Source: Bacteroidales bacterium
GTDB lineage: Bacteria; Bacteroidota; Bacteroidia; Bacteroidales; UBA10428
DNA length: 32,330 bases
Assembly: GCA_016928305.1 (NCBI GenBank)
Contig: JAFGKY010000023.1
Coordinates: 1 to 32,330 of the forward strand
Reading direction: 5' to 3'
In this document: piece by piece, positions 8,036 through 17,192 of the stretch
Layout of the letters: every line of letters begins with the position of its first letter
Position numbering within the stretch: position 1 is the stretch's first letter
Made by a program: the position numbers and the translations under genes
The notes under the pieces: model-generated
Seen by the model: only the letters and a program-made list of their open reading frames with translations
Database searches by the model: none
Told to the model about the DNA's origin: nothing

Positions 8036-10126
8036 ATGAAAAGAATCGGACTATTAATGACTTTATGTATAATGATGCTGTCCGGGATGAGCTTTGCTCA
8101 GACCACCATACCTGACGGAGGCGATCTCCAGGCTGCCTTAGCAGCTGCAACACCTGGAGATATTCTTGAACTGGTGGATGGTGGAATTTACATATCTGAC
8201 GAGATTATCCTTGACAGAGAGATTACGATCAAAGCTGCTGACGGAGCCGCTGTTCGACCAACCATTATTGCCACTGGCAGCACTACTTTTTCGTTTGGCA
8301 GGGTAGGCGGCACTCCCTATGGAGTTACACTTCAGGGCATTAGACTTGCAGCTCATATCCCAAGGGCCAGGATGTTTTATTTCGGGAGAGAAGATACCAT
8401 TTCCCATATTATCATGTCTGACATAGTAGCCCATGACTACGGTGCTGCTATTATCAGGGCAGCTGAAGGAGGACAGCCGCAAGTTGCATCTCTGGATTCA
8501 CTGCTTGTAGAAAACAGTTATTTTTATGACTTTGCATGGGATCAAAGAGAAAGTTCTTTCTATCTTGACAGAGGCGACATTGAAACGCGTTATATTAAAT
8601 TGTATAACTCTTCCTTCGTTGGTTTTTTTAAGAAATTTCTGGACTGCGGTGCACAGCAGAACAAAAAAACCGTGATTATTGACCATATTAACGTTGTCCG
8701 GGAAGATCCCAAGAGTGTCAGCAAGGATGAAGACCTGTTTGAAATCAGAGGTGATCCAGGGCAGTCTAGCACAATAACAATAACCAACAGCATCTTTGGA
8801 CACCAAATTGGGGCACTGCTATTTGATTTTTCTCAGGATCCTACTGCAGTGATTGATAGCATGTATAATTGTCACTTTTTTGATATTGATACGGCTGGTA
8901 CGATGCATAATGAATGGGCATATATTAATAATTGGGTTGAGTCTGATCCGCTGTTTAGTCACGATTCGGTTAATGCAATGTACCTTACAGCAGGCTCCCC
9001 GGCCCTGACAGCATCCACTATTGGCGGGCCAATTGGTGATTCAAGGTGGTGGGTACTTCCGGATGCTGCTTCTTTGTCGAATCTCGAATTCAGTATCCCC
9101 GGTCAATATCTAAGGCCAATGTTCAGGTCTGATCATTATACGTATACAGCAACAGTTCCTTACCCAAATGAAACCTTTGAAATTATCGCTTCGGCGAATT
9201 TTCAGAATGCTACCATTACTGGAGACGGTGAAATTAGTCTGGTTGCAGGAGCCACAGAAACTTTTAATATTGTTGTAACTGCAGAGGATGGAGTCACCAC
9301 GCAGACCTATACTATTGAATTGACAAGGACCGCGCCAGAAACAGATGCTACTTTAAGCGAGCTTATGCTTAGAACTAAAACGGATACTTTTGATGTAGAC
9401 ATTGTTGCAGATGTCTTTGATTATAGTGTAAATATACCCTTAGGATCCGATACAGTATGGATTGAACCTGCTGCAAGCAGTTCCGCAGTTACGCTAACGT
9501 ATCCGGAATTAGTTGAGGTTTCCATCGGAAGTTACGAGGTTGAGATTATTGTACTCGCGCAGGATGCTATCACGACAAATACCTATACGGTTACAATACA
9601 ATTATGTGGCACGGGAACAGATGCTTCATTAGCTGATCTTACCCTCGACGGGACACTATTGGACGGATTTGATCCAGGCACATTTACTTATTACGTAGTA
9701 TTAGAGCAAGGGACTACAGCTCCACCTGAGGTTGGCGCCACTGCGACAGATCCTGAAGCAGAGGTGATAATTACCCAGCCCGCGGATGTTAATGGCGCGG
9801 CGACTATTGTTGTCAATGCTACGGATTGTGAACATACTGCGACCTATACCATTAATTTCTCGCTGGACAACACGGGGGTGGATATAAAACAAGTAAGTAA
9901 TCTGTATATGGTTCACAATTCAGATATCAATCAGCTAAGCATATTTAATTCCGGTGATGTTGAATTGGTGAACATTTACAGTATAACCGGAATGTTACTT
10001 ATCAGTCAAACAGTCGCTTCCCGGGGATCACTGGAAATTGGCACAGGCAATCTTCCAAATGGTATGTACCTAGTACGGATGAAGAGTTCTGCAAACGAGG
10101 TACAGACAAGAAAGTTCATTAAGTAG
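8036..10126 (+). CDS. Secreted beta-helix (DUF4957/DUF5123-like) protein with Cadherin-like repeats and T9SS domain
   Basis: A 696-residue exported protein (signal peptide MKRIGLLMTLCIMMLSGMSFAQ). Residues about 25-345 form a right-handed parallel beta-helix of the type found in chondroitinase-B/pectate-lyase-like and DUF4957/DUF5123 proteins; the stretch ends with GGPIGDSRWWVLPDAAS, the same G-D-x-R-W-W ending as the lipoprotein at 10351-11991. Three tandem Cadherin-like beta-sandwich domains follow (about 350-430, 435-520 and 525-610), recognisable from the repeated D-A-x-L-x-x-L and T-Y-T-V/I endings. The C-terminal 80 residues are a T9SS sorting domain (VNIYSITGMLLISQ, then GMYLVRMKS). 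It is the only plus-strand gene and converges on the susCD operon. It may bind or cut a pectin-related glycan, but catalytic residues cannot be assigned. Confidence 0.8.
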   Translation: MKRIGLLMTLCIMMLSGMSFAQTTIPDGGDLQAALAAATPGDILELVDGGIYISDEIILDREITIKAADGAAVRPTIIATGSTTFSFGRVGGTPYGVTLQGIRLAAHIPRARMFYFGREDTISHIIMSDIVAHDYGAAIIRAAEGGQPQVASLDSLLVENSYFYDFAWDQRESSFYLDRGDIETRYIKLYNSSFVGFFKKFLDCGAQQNKKTVIIDHINVVREDPKSVSKDEDLFEIRGDPGQSSTITITNSIFGHQIGALLFDFSQDPTAVIDSMYNCHFFDIDTAGTMHNEWAYINNWVESDPLFSHDSVNAMYLTAGSPALTASTIGGPIGDSRWWVLPDAASLSNLEFSIPGQYLRPMFRSDHYTYTATVPYPNETFEIIASANFQNATITGDGEISLVAGATETFNIVVTAEDGVTTQTYTIELTRTAPETDATLSELMLRTKTDTFDVDIVADVFDYSVNIPLGSDTVWIEPAASSSAVTLTYPELVEVSIGSYEVEIIVLAQDAITTNTYTVTIQLCGTGTDASLADLTLDGTLLDGFDPGTFTYYVVLEQGTTAPPEVGATATDPEAEVIITQPADVNGAATIVVNATDCEHTATYTINFSLDNTGVDIKQVSNLYMVHNSDINQLSIFNSGDVELVNIYSITGMLLISQTVASRGSLEIGTGNLPNGMYLVRMKSSANEVQTRKFIK

Positions 10127-10165
10127 TTGTGAATAGTTTCTAAAGTATATAGTTTTAAAAGGAGG

Positions 10166-10199
10166 CCGTCTCATAAGTGCTATGAGGCGGTTTCTTTTT
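10166..10199 (+). terminator. Intrinsic terminator after the beta-helix gene
   Basis: The stem ccgtctcat (10166-10174) pairs with atgaggcgg (10182-10190) through nine pairs including one G-T, with a seven-base loop, followed by the T-rich tail tttcttttt. It lies 40 bases after the stop codon of the plus-strand gene. Confidence 0.85.
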
Positions 10200-10200
10200 A

Positions 10201-10310
10201 GTGCGCCCGGCATGGGAATTAACTCTAGGGTGAAAAGTTGCTTGACTACCTGGAACTATAGAACTCCTGAAATCCTGGAAGGCCACATGGTTGGTCGGAC
10301 GGATACGTTA
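10201..10310 (+). mobile_element. Truncated 5' end of a group II intron (probably class C)
   Basis: The sequence GTGCGCCCGGCATGGG starting at 10201 matches the conserved 5' end of bacterial group II introns (GUGYG start), and the bases after it (ctctagggtgaaa) resemble the start of intron domain I. It begins directly after the T-tail of an intrinsic terminator, the site class C introns are known to favour. There is no reverse transcriptase gene and no domain V (GAGCC...GTTC) before the next gene, so only a stub of about 100-140 bases remains. The 3' limit is uncertain. Confidence 0.6.
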
Positions 10311-10311
10311 A

Positions 10312-10333
10312 AACTGGTATGTCAGTACCAGTT
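10312..10333 (-). terminator. Candidate terminator of the susCD operon
   Basis: A perfect eight-pair hairpin, AACTGGTA / TACCAGTT with a six-base loop, 17 bases after the stop codon of the minus-strand beta-helix lipoprotein gene. Read on the minus strand the stem ends in a short TTTT run. The tail is weak, so termination is likely but not certain; it could instead belong to the intron remnant. Confidence 0.5.
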
Positions 10334-10350
10334 ATTAGTTGTCACCTTGC

Positions 10351-11991
10351 TTACCACCAACGGGGGTCTCCAGCGGTAGATTTACCTGAAAACCCACCAT
10401 CCCTGATTTTAAAATTATGATTATCCGGAGCTGTAAATAAATCGTAAGAATCTCCATCATACGGTATTAAATCAAGCGGTTTTGAATTATCCGGGTCTGA
10501 TTCATTGGTAATAAAATCGCTTGTTTTATAGTTATTAACAAATGTAATGTCGATTTCATATTGGATAGTACCGTTGGCGCTGACCTTATACGCCCTGTAA
10601 CCATTAGCCAAATCCTTAGAGAATATTGGTTTTTGTGCCCCGAAAATGCAATTTTTTACTATTGCTGTTGTGGGGACAGTATAATCAAAGAAATACCTGC
10701 CTCCATCACAGCAATGATAAAATGTGCAATTTTCAATTGTCAGTGTATTGTCTGAGGTTACAGCGGTGGAAGTGCAAAAAAACGGCCTGACCACATACCA
10801 GAATGTACTGTTCTTTATTATAATATCTCCTATGTAGGCACCTTCCCCAATTTGATGACATATACCATATTCCCTGAGGCTGTCGATAACACAGTTATTG
10901 ATTGAGAACATATTAACCACCGCCTGGTCGCTAACCCGGAAAAAGCCCCTGTGACCATGGGAATGCACATTATCAAATTCAACCTTGTTTATGTTGCAGG
11001 AATCTAAAAACATGGCATAGCCACTTCCTTCAAAGGTGCTTCTAATTGATACATCTCGGAAAACAATCTCATCGATAGTACTGTTATTGGGGACCTTGAA
11101 GGGATTACCTTCCAGGTTAAGCACTGCCAGCTCGGTAATAAAGTCGTACCCGCTTCTTACTGTAATTGAACTTTTAATTTCCTTTGTGGTTGGAAAGGTA
11201 TATATCTTCCCCCGCTTAAGAAGTATGGTACTGCCAGATGCTACATTTGAAATGGTATCATGCAGAATGGTACTGCTTGCAAAGTCCCTCAAATCAACAA
11301 TATCTCCTTCGATTGCTGGCTGTGTTGTCACAGTCCCTTTGCCTCTCAAAATATCACCGCTATATAAAAATACCGAATATGTGGTACCACCTGTTAAACC
11401 CTTAATCAGTTTTACACCGTTGTCGTTATCATAAGGACTTACACCTACCTGAACAGCAATGGAACCGTCTGGAAGTGTTACTCTTATTTTAGTGACAAGA
11501 GCTCCCCTTCTGTCCCATTTGCATTTAAATGCGACATCAAGTATTTCATTGATTGTCGGGGCTACAAAAATAGACAGGGTGGTTGCGTTAAATTCAAAAT
11601 ATTTCGAATTCATCGAAGAATCTGCGTGAATGGCTTTTATCCTGATGAAATAATCTTGCGCAGCCAAAAGTCCGGTAAACATTATATAGGTATACTTGGT
11701 GTTTTCGTAATATATATCAGCTGTATCGGGATAAACCGTTTTGGATTGTTCGATGGTAACGAAGGCAGAATCAAGGCTGATATCAGCCTGGTAGAACTCC
11801 GCCCCTTCAATTGATTTGAAATAAACAATCAGGGTATTGTCAATAGAGTTATCTACCTCTGCTACCGGTCTGAAAAGACGTGGGGCTAACAAATCTTCAT
11901 CCTCCTTTCGACATGAAAAAAGAAGCGATAACCCAACTATACAGAATAATAAATAAATGTTTCTGATATAATTTGCTTTCATAATAGACAT
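10351..11991 (-). CDS. Surface lipoprotein with Fn3-like and DUF4957/DUF5123 beta-helix domains
   Basis: A 546-residue lipoprotein in the position usually held by SusE/SusF-type surface glycan-binding proteins, 49 bases after susD. The lipobox LLFSC gives Cys27, followed by RKEDEDLL, an acidic run like the Bacteroidota surface-export signal. Residues about 35-140 look like an Fn3 domain (LLAAQDYFIRIKAIHADSS) with a second beta domain to about 225. Residues about 230-540 form a right-handed beta-helix (DUF4957 then DUF5123), ending AGDPRWW. The start may be the Met at codon 4. Most likely role: binding the glycan for import by SusCD; enzymatic activity of the helix cannot be excluded. It shares the helix type and the terminal R-W-W motif with the convergent gene at 8036-10126. 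Confidence 0.82.
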   Translation of the reverse strand: MSIMKANYIRNIYLLFCIVGLSLLFSCRKEDEDLLAPRLFRPVAEVDNSIDNTLIVYFKSIEGAEFYQADISLDSAFVTIEQSKTVYPDTADIYYENTKYTYIMFTGLLAAQDYFIRIKAIHADSSMNSKYFEFNATTLSIFVAPTINEILDVAFKCKWDRRGALVTKIRVTLPDGSIAVQVGVSPYDNDNGVKLIKGLTGGTTYSVFLYSGDILRGKGTVTTQPAIEGDIVDLRDFASSTILHDTISNVASGSTILLKRGKIYTFPTTKEIKSSITVRSGYDFITELAVLNLEGNPFKVPNNSTIDEIVFRDVSIRSTFEGSGYAMFLDSCNINKVEFDNVHSHGHRGFFRVSDQAVVNMFSINNCVIDSLREYGICHQIGEGAYIGDIIIKNSTFWYVVRPFFCTSTAVTSDNTLTIENCTFYHCCDGGRYFFDYTVPTTAIVKNCIFGAQKPIFSKDLANGYRAYKVSANGTIQYEIDITFVNNYKTSDFITNESDPDNSKPLDLIPYDGDSYDLFTAPDNHNFKIRDGGFSGKSTAGDPRWW

Positions 11992-12040
11992 TTTGAGTAT
12001 TTAAAAATTACTATTTTAAAAAAATAAATAATCCGTCGGA

Positions 12041-13891
12041 TTAAAATCCCGGAAAATCATAACCATCATTTTTAAGGGCTCCGTTACTGTTTATAATAAC
12101 TGCCTGGGGAAGAGGATAAATATACTTCACAGGAACATTGCCTGTCCTGTCATATCCCCGCCAGTTTGTTTCAATTCTTGAAACAGGCGCGCCATTAATA
12201 TCAATCAGTTCTGTTAACCAGTCCTTAGGTGTATATCCGGCCGGAGCGCCGGATAACCTTGAATACTTCCCGGCAATATCAATGGTTTTTGTCAGGGAGT
12301 CGATTTTGTAATAAATCCTGTCAGGCAGATTGGCATAGGTTCCGGATCCCTCGTTTGCATCAATACCCATCTGTATTAATGTGTTTTGGGTATAGCCGAT
12401 TTTTTCGCCCAGTTTATTCCACCGTATAAGGTCTGCCTTCCGTATCATTTCGCCACCAAATTCCCATGACCTTTCATTCACAAGAGCCTCGAAAAAGGAT
12501 TTTTTTGATCCGGAAACGCTGTTTATGTAATCATCAACTTTTGTATCCCTGTATTCCACTGAATATGCTCTTCGCCTGACGGTGCGAAAAGCGTCTTTGG
12601 CTGCTTCGGTAGGACCGTTGTTGAGTTCATTTTCAGTTTCGGCGAACATCAGCAATACATCGGCATATCTCATTATCGGCCAATTAATTCCATCTCCCTG
12701 TGTAGCGGCATATCCAAATGTGTAATTGGAAAATACTTTACTCCACTTGCCTATCTGTAAACCGGTATGACCCATAATACTAACCGGCACCTCATAAAAC
12801 TGGTCGTTCCAATAGTGAAAAAAACAGGTAACCGGCAACCTTAAATCGAGGGTATCAAAAGAATAAACATATGAAGGTGTCAGGGAAATGACCCCCCCTC
12901 CTTTGCCATATTCATGTGCGAAAGTTTGATACCCGGAATTGACTGTGACGCCCACAATATATCCGACCTGACCTTCTTTGGAACTGTAGGCAAGTTCGAA
13001 TATCATATCATCATCACTGACCACAGTGTGATTGCATTGATTTCGAAACACGGTCTTAAAATCCTGATTTAGTTTATGGGTACCGGATTCGATTAATTTT
13101 TTGCAGTATGTATTGGCAATTCTATAGTAATCCAAATAATCATCGTTTCTTACCATTTTCAGTTCCGTTTGCCCATTATATCCAATGGGTCGCAAAGAAT
13201 ATCCACCGCGCACCAGGGACAACCTTGCAATCATAGCCTGTGCAAACTCCCTGCCGGCTAATTCAATACCAAAGGGTAATTCGATTGCCCATTTCATCTT
13301 AGGTTCTATTAAAATCAAATCATCAATAAGATCTGCAAGTATCGTATCACGATCAGTCTTTGGTAAATAGAAATTATCCCCTGCTTTTGTGCGTGTTCTG
13401 GAATATGGGACATCTCCCCAATTCCTGACTACTTCTAAATACCAGTATGCCCGCATGGTATATGCCTCCCCAAGCATATGAAGCATGTCCGGGTCTTTAT
13501 CGGCATACATCTGGCTATTCAGAATACCTTCAATGGCGGCATTGGCTCTGTCGATAGCCAAATAAGCCTGTGACCAGGGACTTTCCATGGCCTGATTGGT
13601 TTCTTTAATATCATACGCCCATAAATCCCGCCGACCATTATCGTAAGCCTGGTCGACCATACCAAACTCAATATCAGTATTCATATTGAAGTAAAACACA
13701 AATCTGTTTGCTTCTGCCGTGGAAGGCTGATATATGGAATTGATAAAATTTCTCGTCTGTTCGCGGTTGGAAAAAATATAATCAAGGTCATTAATCGACA
13801 GAGAATCAACCTCAAGGAACTTTTCGCAAGCTATAGTTGCAGATAGGGCTACTATCATTATACTATAAAAACAAACCTTTTTCATAATCAT
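12041..13891 (-). CDS. susD: SusD/RagB family outer-membrane glycan-binding lipoprotein
   Basis: A 616-residue SusD-like lipoprotein that forms the lid of the SusCD outer-membrane importer and binds oligosaccharide. The lipobox ATIAC gives Cys22 (the start may be Met3), followed by EKFLEVDSLSINDLDYIFSN, the usual N-terminal SusD stretch. The TPR-like helices follow (MLGEAYTMRAYWYLEVVRNW near 145, typical of RagB/SusD), and the C-terminal part has WPIMRYADVLLMFAETENE and NERSWEFGGEMIRKADLIRW, both signature SusD segments. It ends YIYPLPQAVIINSNGALKND, as most family members do. It starts 12 bases after the susC stop codon, so the two are one transcript. The ligand cannot be read from sequence; context suggests pectic oligosaccharides. 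Confidence 0.96.
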   Translation of the reverse strand: MIMKKVCFYSIMIVALSATIACEKFLEVDSLSINDLDYIFSNREQTRNFINSIYQPSTAEANRFVFYFNMNTDIEFGMVDQAYDNGRRDLWAYDIKETNQAMESPWSQAYLAIDRANAAIEGILNSQMYADKDPDMLHMLGEAYTMRAYWYLEVVRNWGDVPYSRTRTKAGDNFYLPKTDRDTILADLIDDLILIEPKMKWAIELPFGIELAGREFAQAMIARLSLVRGGYSLRPIGYNGQTELKMVRNDDYLDYYRIANTYCKKLIESGTHKLNQDFKTVFRNQCNHTVVSDDDMIFELAYSSKEGQVGYIVGVTVNSGYQTFAHEYGKGGGVISLTPSYVYSFDTLDLRLPVTCFFHYWNDQFYEVPVSIMGHTGLQIGKWSKVFSNYTFGYAATQGDGINWPIMRYADVLLMFAETENELNNGPTEAAKDAFRTVRRRAYSVEYRDTKVDDYINSVSGSKKSFFEALVNERSWEFGGEMIRKADLIRWNKLGEKIGYTQNTLIQMGIDANEGSGTYANLPDRIYYKIDSLTKTIDIAGKYSRLSGAPAGYTPKDWLTELIDINGAPVSRIETNWRGYDRTGNVPVKYIYPLPQAVIINSNGALKNDGYDFPGF

Positions 13892-13903
13892 AAATTTTAA
13901 TGG

Positions 13904-16900
13904 TTAAAAGTTAAGATTAATACCCAGCGTGAAGGACCTGCTTTGGGGATAAGATGAATGATCAAGGTTTGGAGTTGTTACGTTTTCGGGTCTTGTACTT
14001 ACCTCCGGATCAAATCCCCTGTAATTTGTCCATAACCATGCATTATAAACATTGAAGTATATTCTGCACAATTCAATTCTAACTTGAGAAGTCAGCTTTT
14101 GTGGCAGTGTATACCCCAGGGTTACATTGCTCAATCTTAAATAAGAGCCATCTTCGATTGCATCGGAATGGGTAACCAGAACAGACTCTCCCGCCGAAAA
14201 CGGAGACCAAACCGTCGCGTTTTTATTAAGCTCGCCAAGTTCGTCAAGGTCGGTGACCAGTTCTCCACTTTCATTGATGTATTTGAAACGGTTGCTGTAA
14301 TTCATCCTGTCCAGCAGGTTTCCCCATATGTCACGACCGGTATTGGTAAATTCGATCTGGGATGTATTATAGACATCGAAGCCGTATTTCCATGTAAAAT
14401 ATACATTTAAGTCAAAACCTTTATAAATGGAGTTAATCCCAAATCCGCCATAATGCTTGGGATTGGCATGCCCGATTATGGTTCTGTCATTCAAATCAAT
14501 AATGCTGTCGCCATTCAGATCAGCCAGTTTCAGTGAACCTGGTCTGTTAGCGGTCAATTCGCTGGAAGGCACACCTTCCTTTAGTATATATTGTCCGGAA
14601 CCATCGTCATAGTCAGTAAAATCATCTACCGAATAGAAACCTTCAGTCACCCAGCCATACATTAACCCAACTTCTGATCCGACAGCAATACGGTAATCAT
14701 CAATACCCTTTACGTCTCCGCTCCATCCTGAGGAAAATGGTATTTCATCACGGTCGCTCAGTTCATCGACGACAAATTTTTCCAAACCCAGATTAACAGA
14801 TGCGGAAAGCAAAAAATCCTCTGTCTTAATAAATGTATTATTCAATGTAATCTCCAATCCTCTGATGGTAGTGGATCCTACGTTTTCTATCATGTGACTA
14901 TAACCAGTATTCGGAGGCAGGTCGATCTCTAACAACAGATTTTTGCTTTGGTTATTGTAAAGTTCGATAGTGCCAATAAGCCTGTTGTTAAACAAACTGA
15001 ATTCCGTTCCGATATTCGCCGTGACTTTTGTCTCCCACTGCAAATCCGGATTTGCCAGAAAAGAAGAACTTCCCTTGTAATAAGGCTGCGACACATCTCC
15101 GAAGCCAGGATTATTATCTGAGCCAAGAACGTATACCGTTCTCCAGATATCGTTGTCGATATTGTTGTTACCCGCAGTCCCGTAACCAAACCGCAATTTA
15201 AGGTCATTAACAAAGGACAGGTTTGACATGAAACGTTCGCTGGAAATACGCCAGGCGCATGAAAAAGCAGGAAAATAACCCCACTGATTTCCGGGTTCGA
15301 ATTTACTCGATCCATCGGCCCTGAAGGTCAAATTGAAAATATACCTGTTTAATAAAACCATGTTTACCCGCCCAAAAAATGAGGAAAGCCTTTCAGGTGA
15401 ATTTATCCTTGTAGTGTTTTCTTTTACTTCACCTAATCCCATATTGGCAAACAGCCTTTCAGGTTCAATTTCTTCGGGAAATTTCAAAGCCAATACTTCA
15501 TGTGTACTTGAATTCCAGTTTAAAATCTCCTGTCCGGCCATAAAACTAAGTCTGGCAGAAGATCTTTCAATTTCATAAGTAAAAATGTTTGCCACTCTGT
15601 AATTGCTGCCTATATCATTCGTTAATCTTCCCATCGGCAAATTGAATCCCTCTTTAGCCGAAGCATTCGTTAAGGGCCCGTAGAATCTTTCCTCCAATAA
15701 GTTCATATAACCAACGCCAACTTCCGACCTGAACGTTAATCCCTTAATTATGCCCCAGTTTATTGCGGCATTCAGATCAAAACGCTTCTTTAGTTTTTTC
15801 TTATAGTCATCTTTTATTTTATCATCGGGCTGAATCAGGCTTGCCCTGAATCGATCGAATTCGTCACCGGTTTCTTCCGGACCAATCAGAATATTATCTA
15901 CTAATCCGTTAACCGGTCTTGCAGTAATAACATCCCTGATTTTTAGATCTGAGCTTCCGGAAGTGCCTGCTCCGTTTGTTTTTTCATCAGAATACCGGGT
16001 ATTTAGTTCCAACCGCATGTTCTTTGAAATGGATTGGTTTAACTTAAAATTCAGGTTGGTTCTTTTATAGTTTGAACTAATTAATAATCCGTCATCATCG
16101 TTATGAGATATACTTAAAAATGTACGCGTCTGCTCCGTGCCGCCGGATAAATTCAGATTATGAGAACGCGAGTACTGGGGATTCCCGTACATTTCCTTCT
16201 GCCAATCGGTACCTTTCTCGTATTTATATAATTCCAGGTCGTCATAAACCCCGAAAAGACGCTGAAAATCCTCTGGAGTCGTTCTGCCTCCTAACTGGGC
16301 ATATTCGTATCTCATTAACACATACTCATAAGGGGATAATACCTCCATACTTCTTTCAAGAGGAAAACGACGTTGTTGAATATACCCGTTATAAGCCACT
16401 TTTGTTTTCCCTGCTTTTGCACCTTTGGTAGTGATAAGAATCACTCCATATGCCCCACGTGCGCCATAAATAGCTGTTGAGGATGCATCTTTCAGCACCA
16501 CGTAAGATTCGATATCCATAGGAGATATATCCTTGATACTACTGACAGGGAATCCATCGACTACCAGCAAAGGAGAATTATCCTGGGTTAATGATCCGCC
16601 ACCGCGGATTTTCATAATTATTTCAGCGTCAGGGGCTCCGTCTGCCGGGGTGACCTGAAGGCCGGCAATCCTTCCGGTCAGTGCCTGAGCCACATTATGG
16701 ACCGGGATATCTTTAATTTCTGAAGCTTTTAATAATGAGATCGACCCTGATAGATCCCTTGTCTTTGCAGTTCCATAGCCGATTACGGTAACCTCGTCCA
16801 AAGTTTTCAAATCCGGCGTTAAGGATACATCAATCTGAGTCTTTCCTTCGACAGATAATTCCACTGATAAATACCCTACATATGAAAACGCAAGTATTGA

Positions 16901-17188
16901 ACTGGCTGATGGTACTGTAATCCGGTAATATCCGTTGAGGTCTGTAATTGATCCTGACGTGGTTCCTTTAACAAGTACATATACTCCAACCAGGGTTTCC
17001 TCTGTCACGGCATCTGTAATCACCCCTTCTACAATAACATTTTGGGCAAAAAGGTTTGTCATTAAAACAAATGCCGCAACGAACATCATGCCGGCTCTGC
17101 CTGGCAGTGACCCCGCTGGTTTACACATCCGGTTCTTTGATTTTATCATGGCAGTTTTATTTTGTTGATTCGATATCGCAGAAAACAT
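13904..17188 (-). CDS. susC: SusC/RagA family TonB-dependent outer-membrane transporter
   Basis: A TonB-dependent importer of 1094 residues that takes oligosaccharides across the outer membrane with SusD. After the signal region comes a carboxypeptidase-regulatory-like domain (about 50-125, VEGVITDAVTEETLVGVYV), a TonB-box-like LDEVTVIGYGT and the plug domain (ALTGRIAGLQV, RGGGSLTQDNSPLLVVDGFP, DASSTAIYGARGAYGVILI). The rest is the 22-strand barrel, ending SFTLGINLNF as SusC proteins do. There is no STN signalling domain, so control through a sigma/anti-sigma pair is unlikely. The long frame starts at ATG 17188, only 4 bases after the sugar-binding gene's stop; ATG 17149 (MIKSKNRMCKPAGSLPGRAG) gives a more normal signal peptide and may be the true start. 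The close spacing suggests coupling to the upstream gene. Confidence 0.96.
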   Translation of the reverse strand: MFSAISNQQNKTAMIKSKNRMCKPAGSLPGRAGMMFVAAFVLMTNLFAQNVIVEGVITDAVTEETLVGVYVLVKGTTSGSITDLNGYYRITVPSASSILAFSYVGYLSVELSVEGKTQIDVSLTPDLKTLDEVTVIGYGTAKTRDLSGSISLLKASEIKDIPVHNVAQALTGRIAGLQVTPADGAPDAEIIMKIRGGGSLTQDNSPLLVVDGFPVSSIKDISPMDIESYVVLKDASSTAIYGARGAYGVILITTKGAKAGKTKVAYNGYIQQRRFPLERSMEVLSPYEYVLMRYEYAQLGGRTTPEDFQRLFGVYDDLELYKYEKGTDWQKEMYGNPQYSRSHNLNLSGGTEQTRTFLSISHNDDDGLLISSNYKRTNLNFKLNQSISKNMRLELNTRYSDEKTNGAGTSGSSDLKIRDVITARPVNGLVDNILIGPEETGDEFDRFRASLIQPDDKIKDDYKKKLKKRFDLNAAINWGIIKGLTFRSEVGVGYMNLLEERFYGPLTNASAKEGFNLPMGRLTNDIGSNYRVANIFTYEIERSSARLSFMAGQEILNWNSSTHEVLALKFPEEIEPERLFANMGLGEVKENTTRINSPERLSSFFGRVNMVLLNRYIFNLTFRADGSSKFEPGNQWGYFPAFSCAWRISSERFMSNLSFVNDLKLRFGYGTAGNNNIDNDIWRTVYVLGSDNNPGFGDVSQPYYKGSSSFLANPDLQWETKVTANIGTEFSLFNNRLIGTIELYNNQSKNLLLEIDLPPNTGYSHMIENVGSTTIRGLEITLNNTFIKTEDFLLSASVNLGLEKFVVDELSDRDEIPFSSGWSGDVKGIDDYRIAVGSEVGLMYGWVTEGFYSVDDFTDYDDGSGQYILKEGVPSSELTANRPGSLKLADLNGDSIIDLNDRTIIGHANPKHYGGFGINSIYKGFDLNVYFTWKYGFDVYNTSQIEFTNTGRDIWGNLLDRMNYSNRFKYINESGELVTDLDELGELNKNATVWSPFSAGESVLVTHSDAIEDGSYLRLSNVTLGYTLPQKLTSQVRIELCRIYFNVYNAWLWTNYRGFDPEVSTRPENVTTPNLDHSSYPQSRSFTLGINLNF

Positions 17189-17192
17189 TAAA

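Noticed and set aside
10182..10379. Plus-strand 65-residue ORF
   Set aside because: It starts inside the terminator stem and runs through the intron stub into the end of the opposite gene; no protein-like features.
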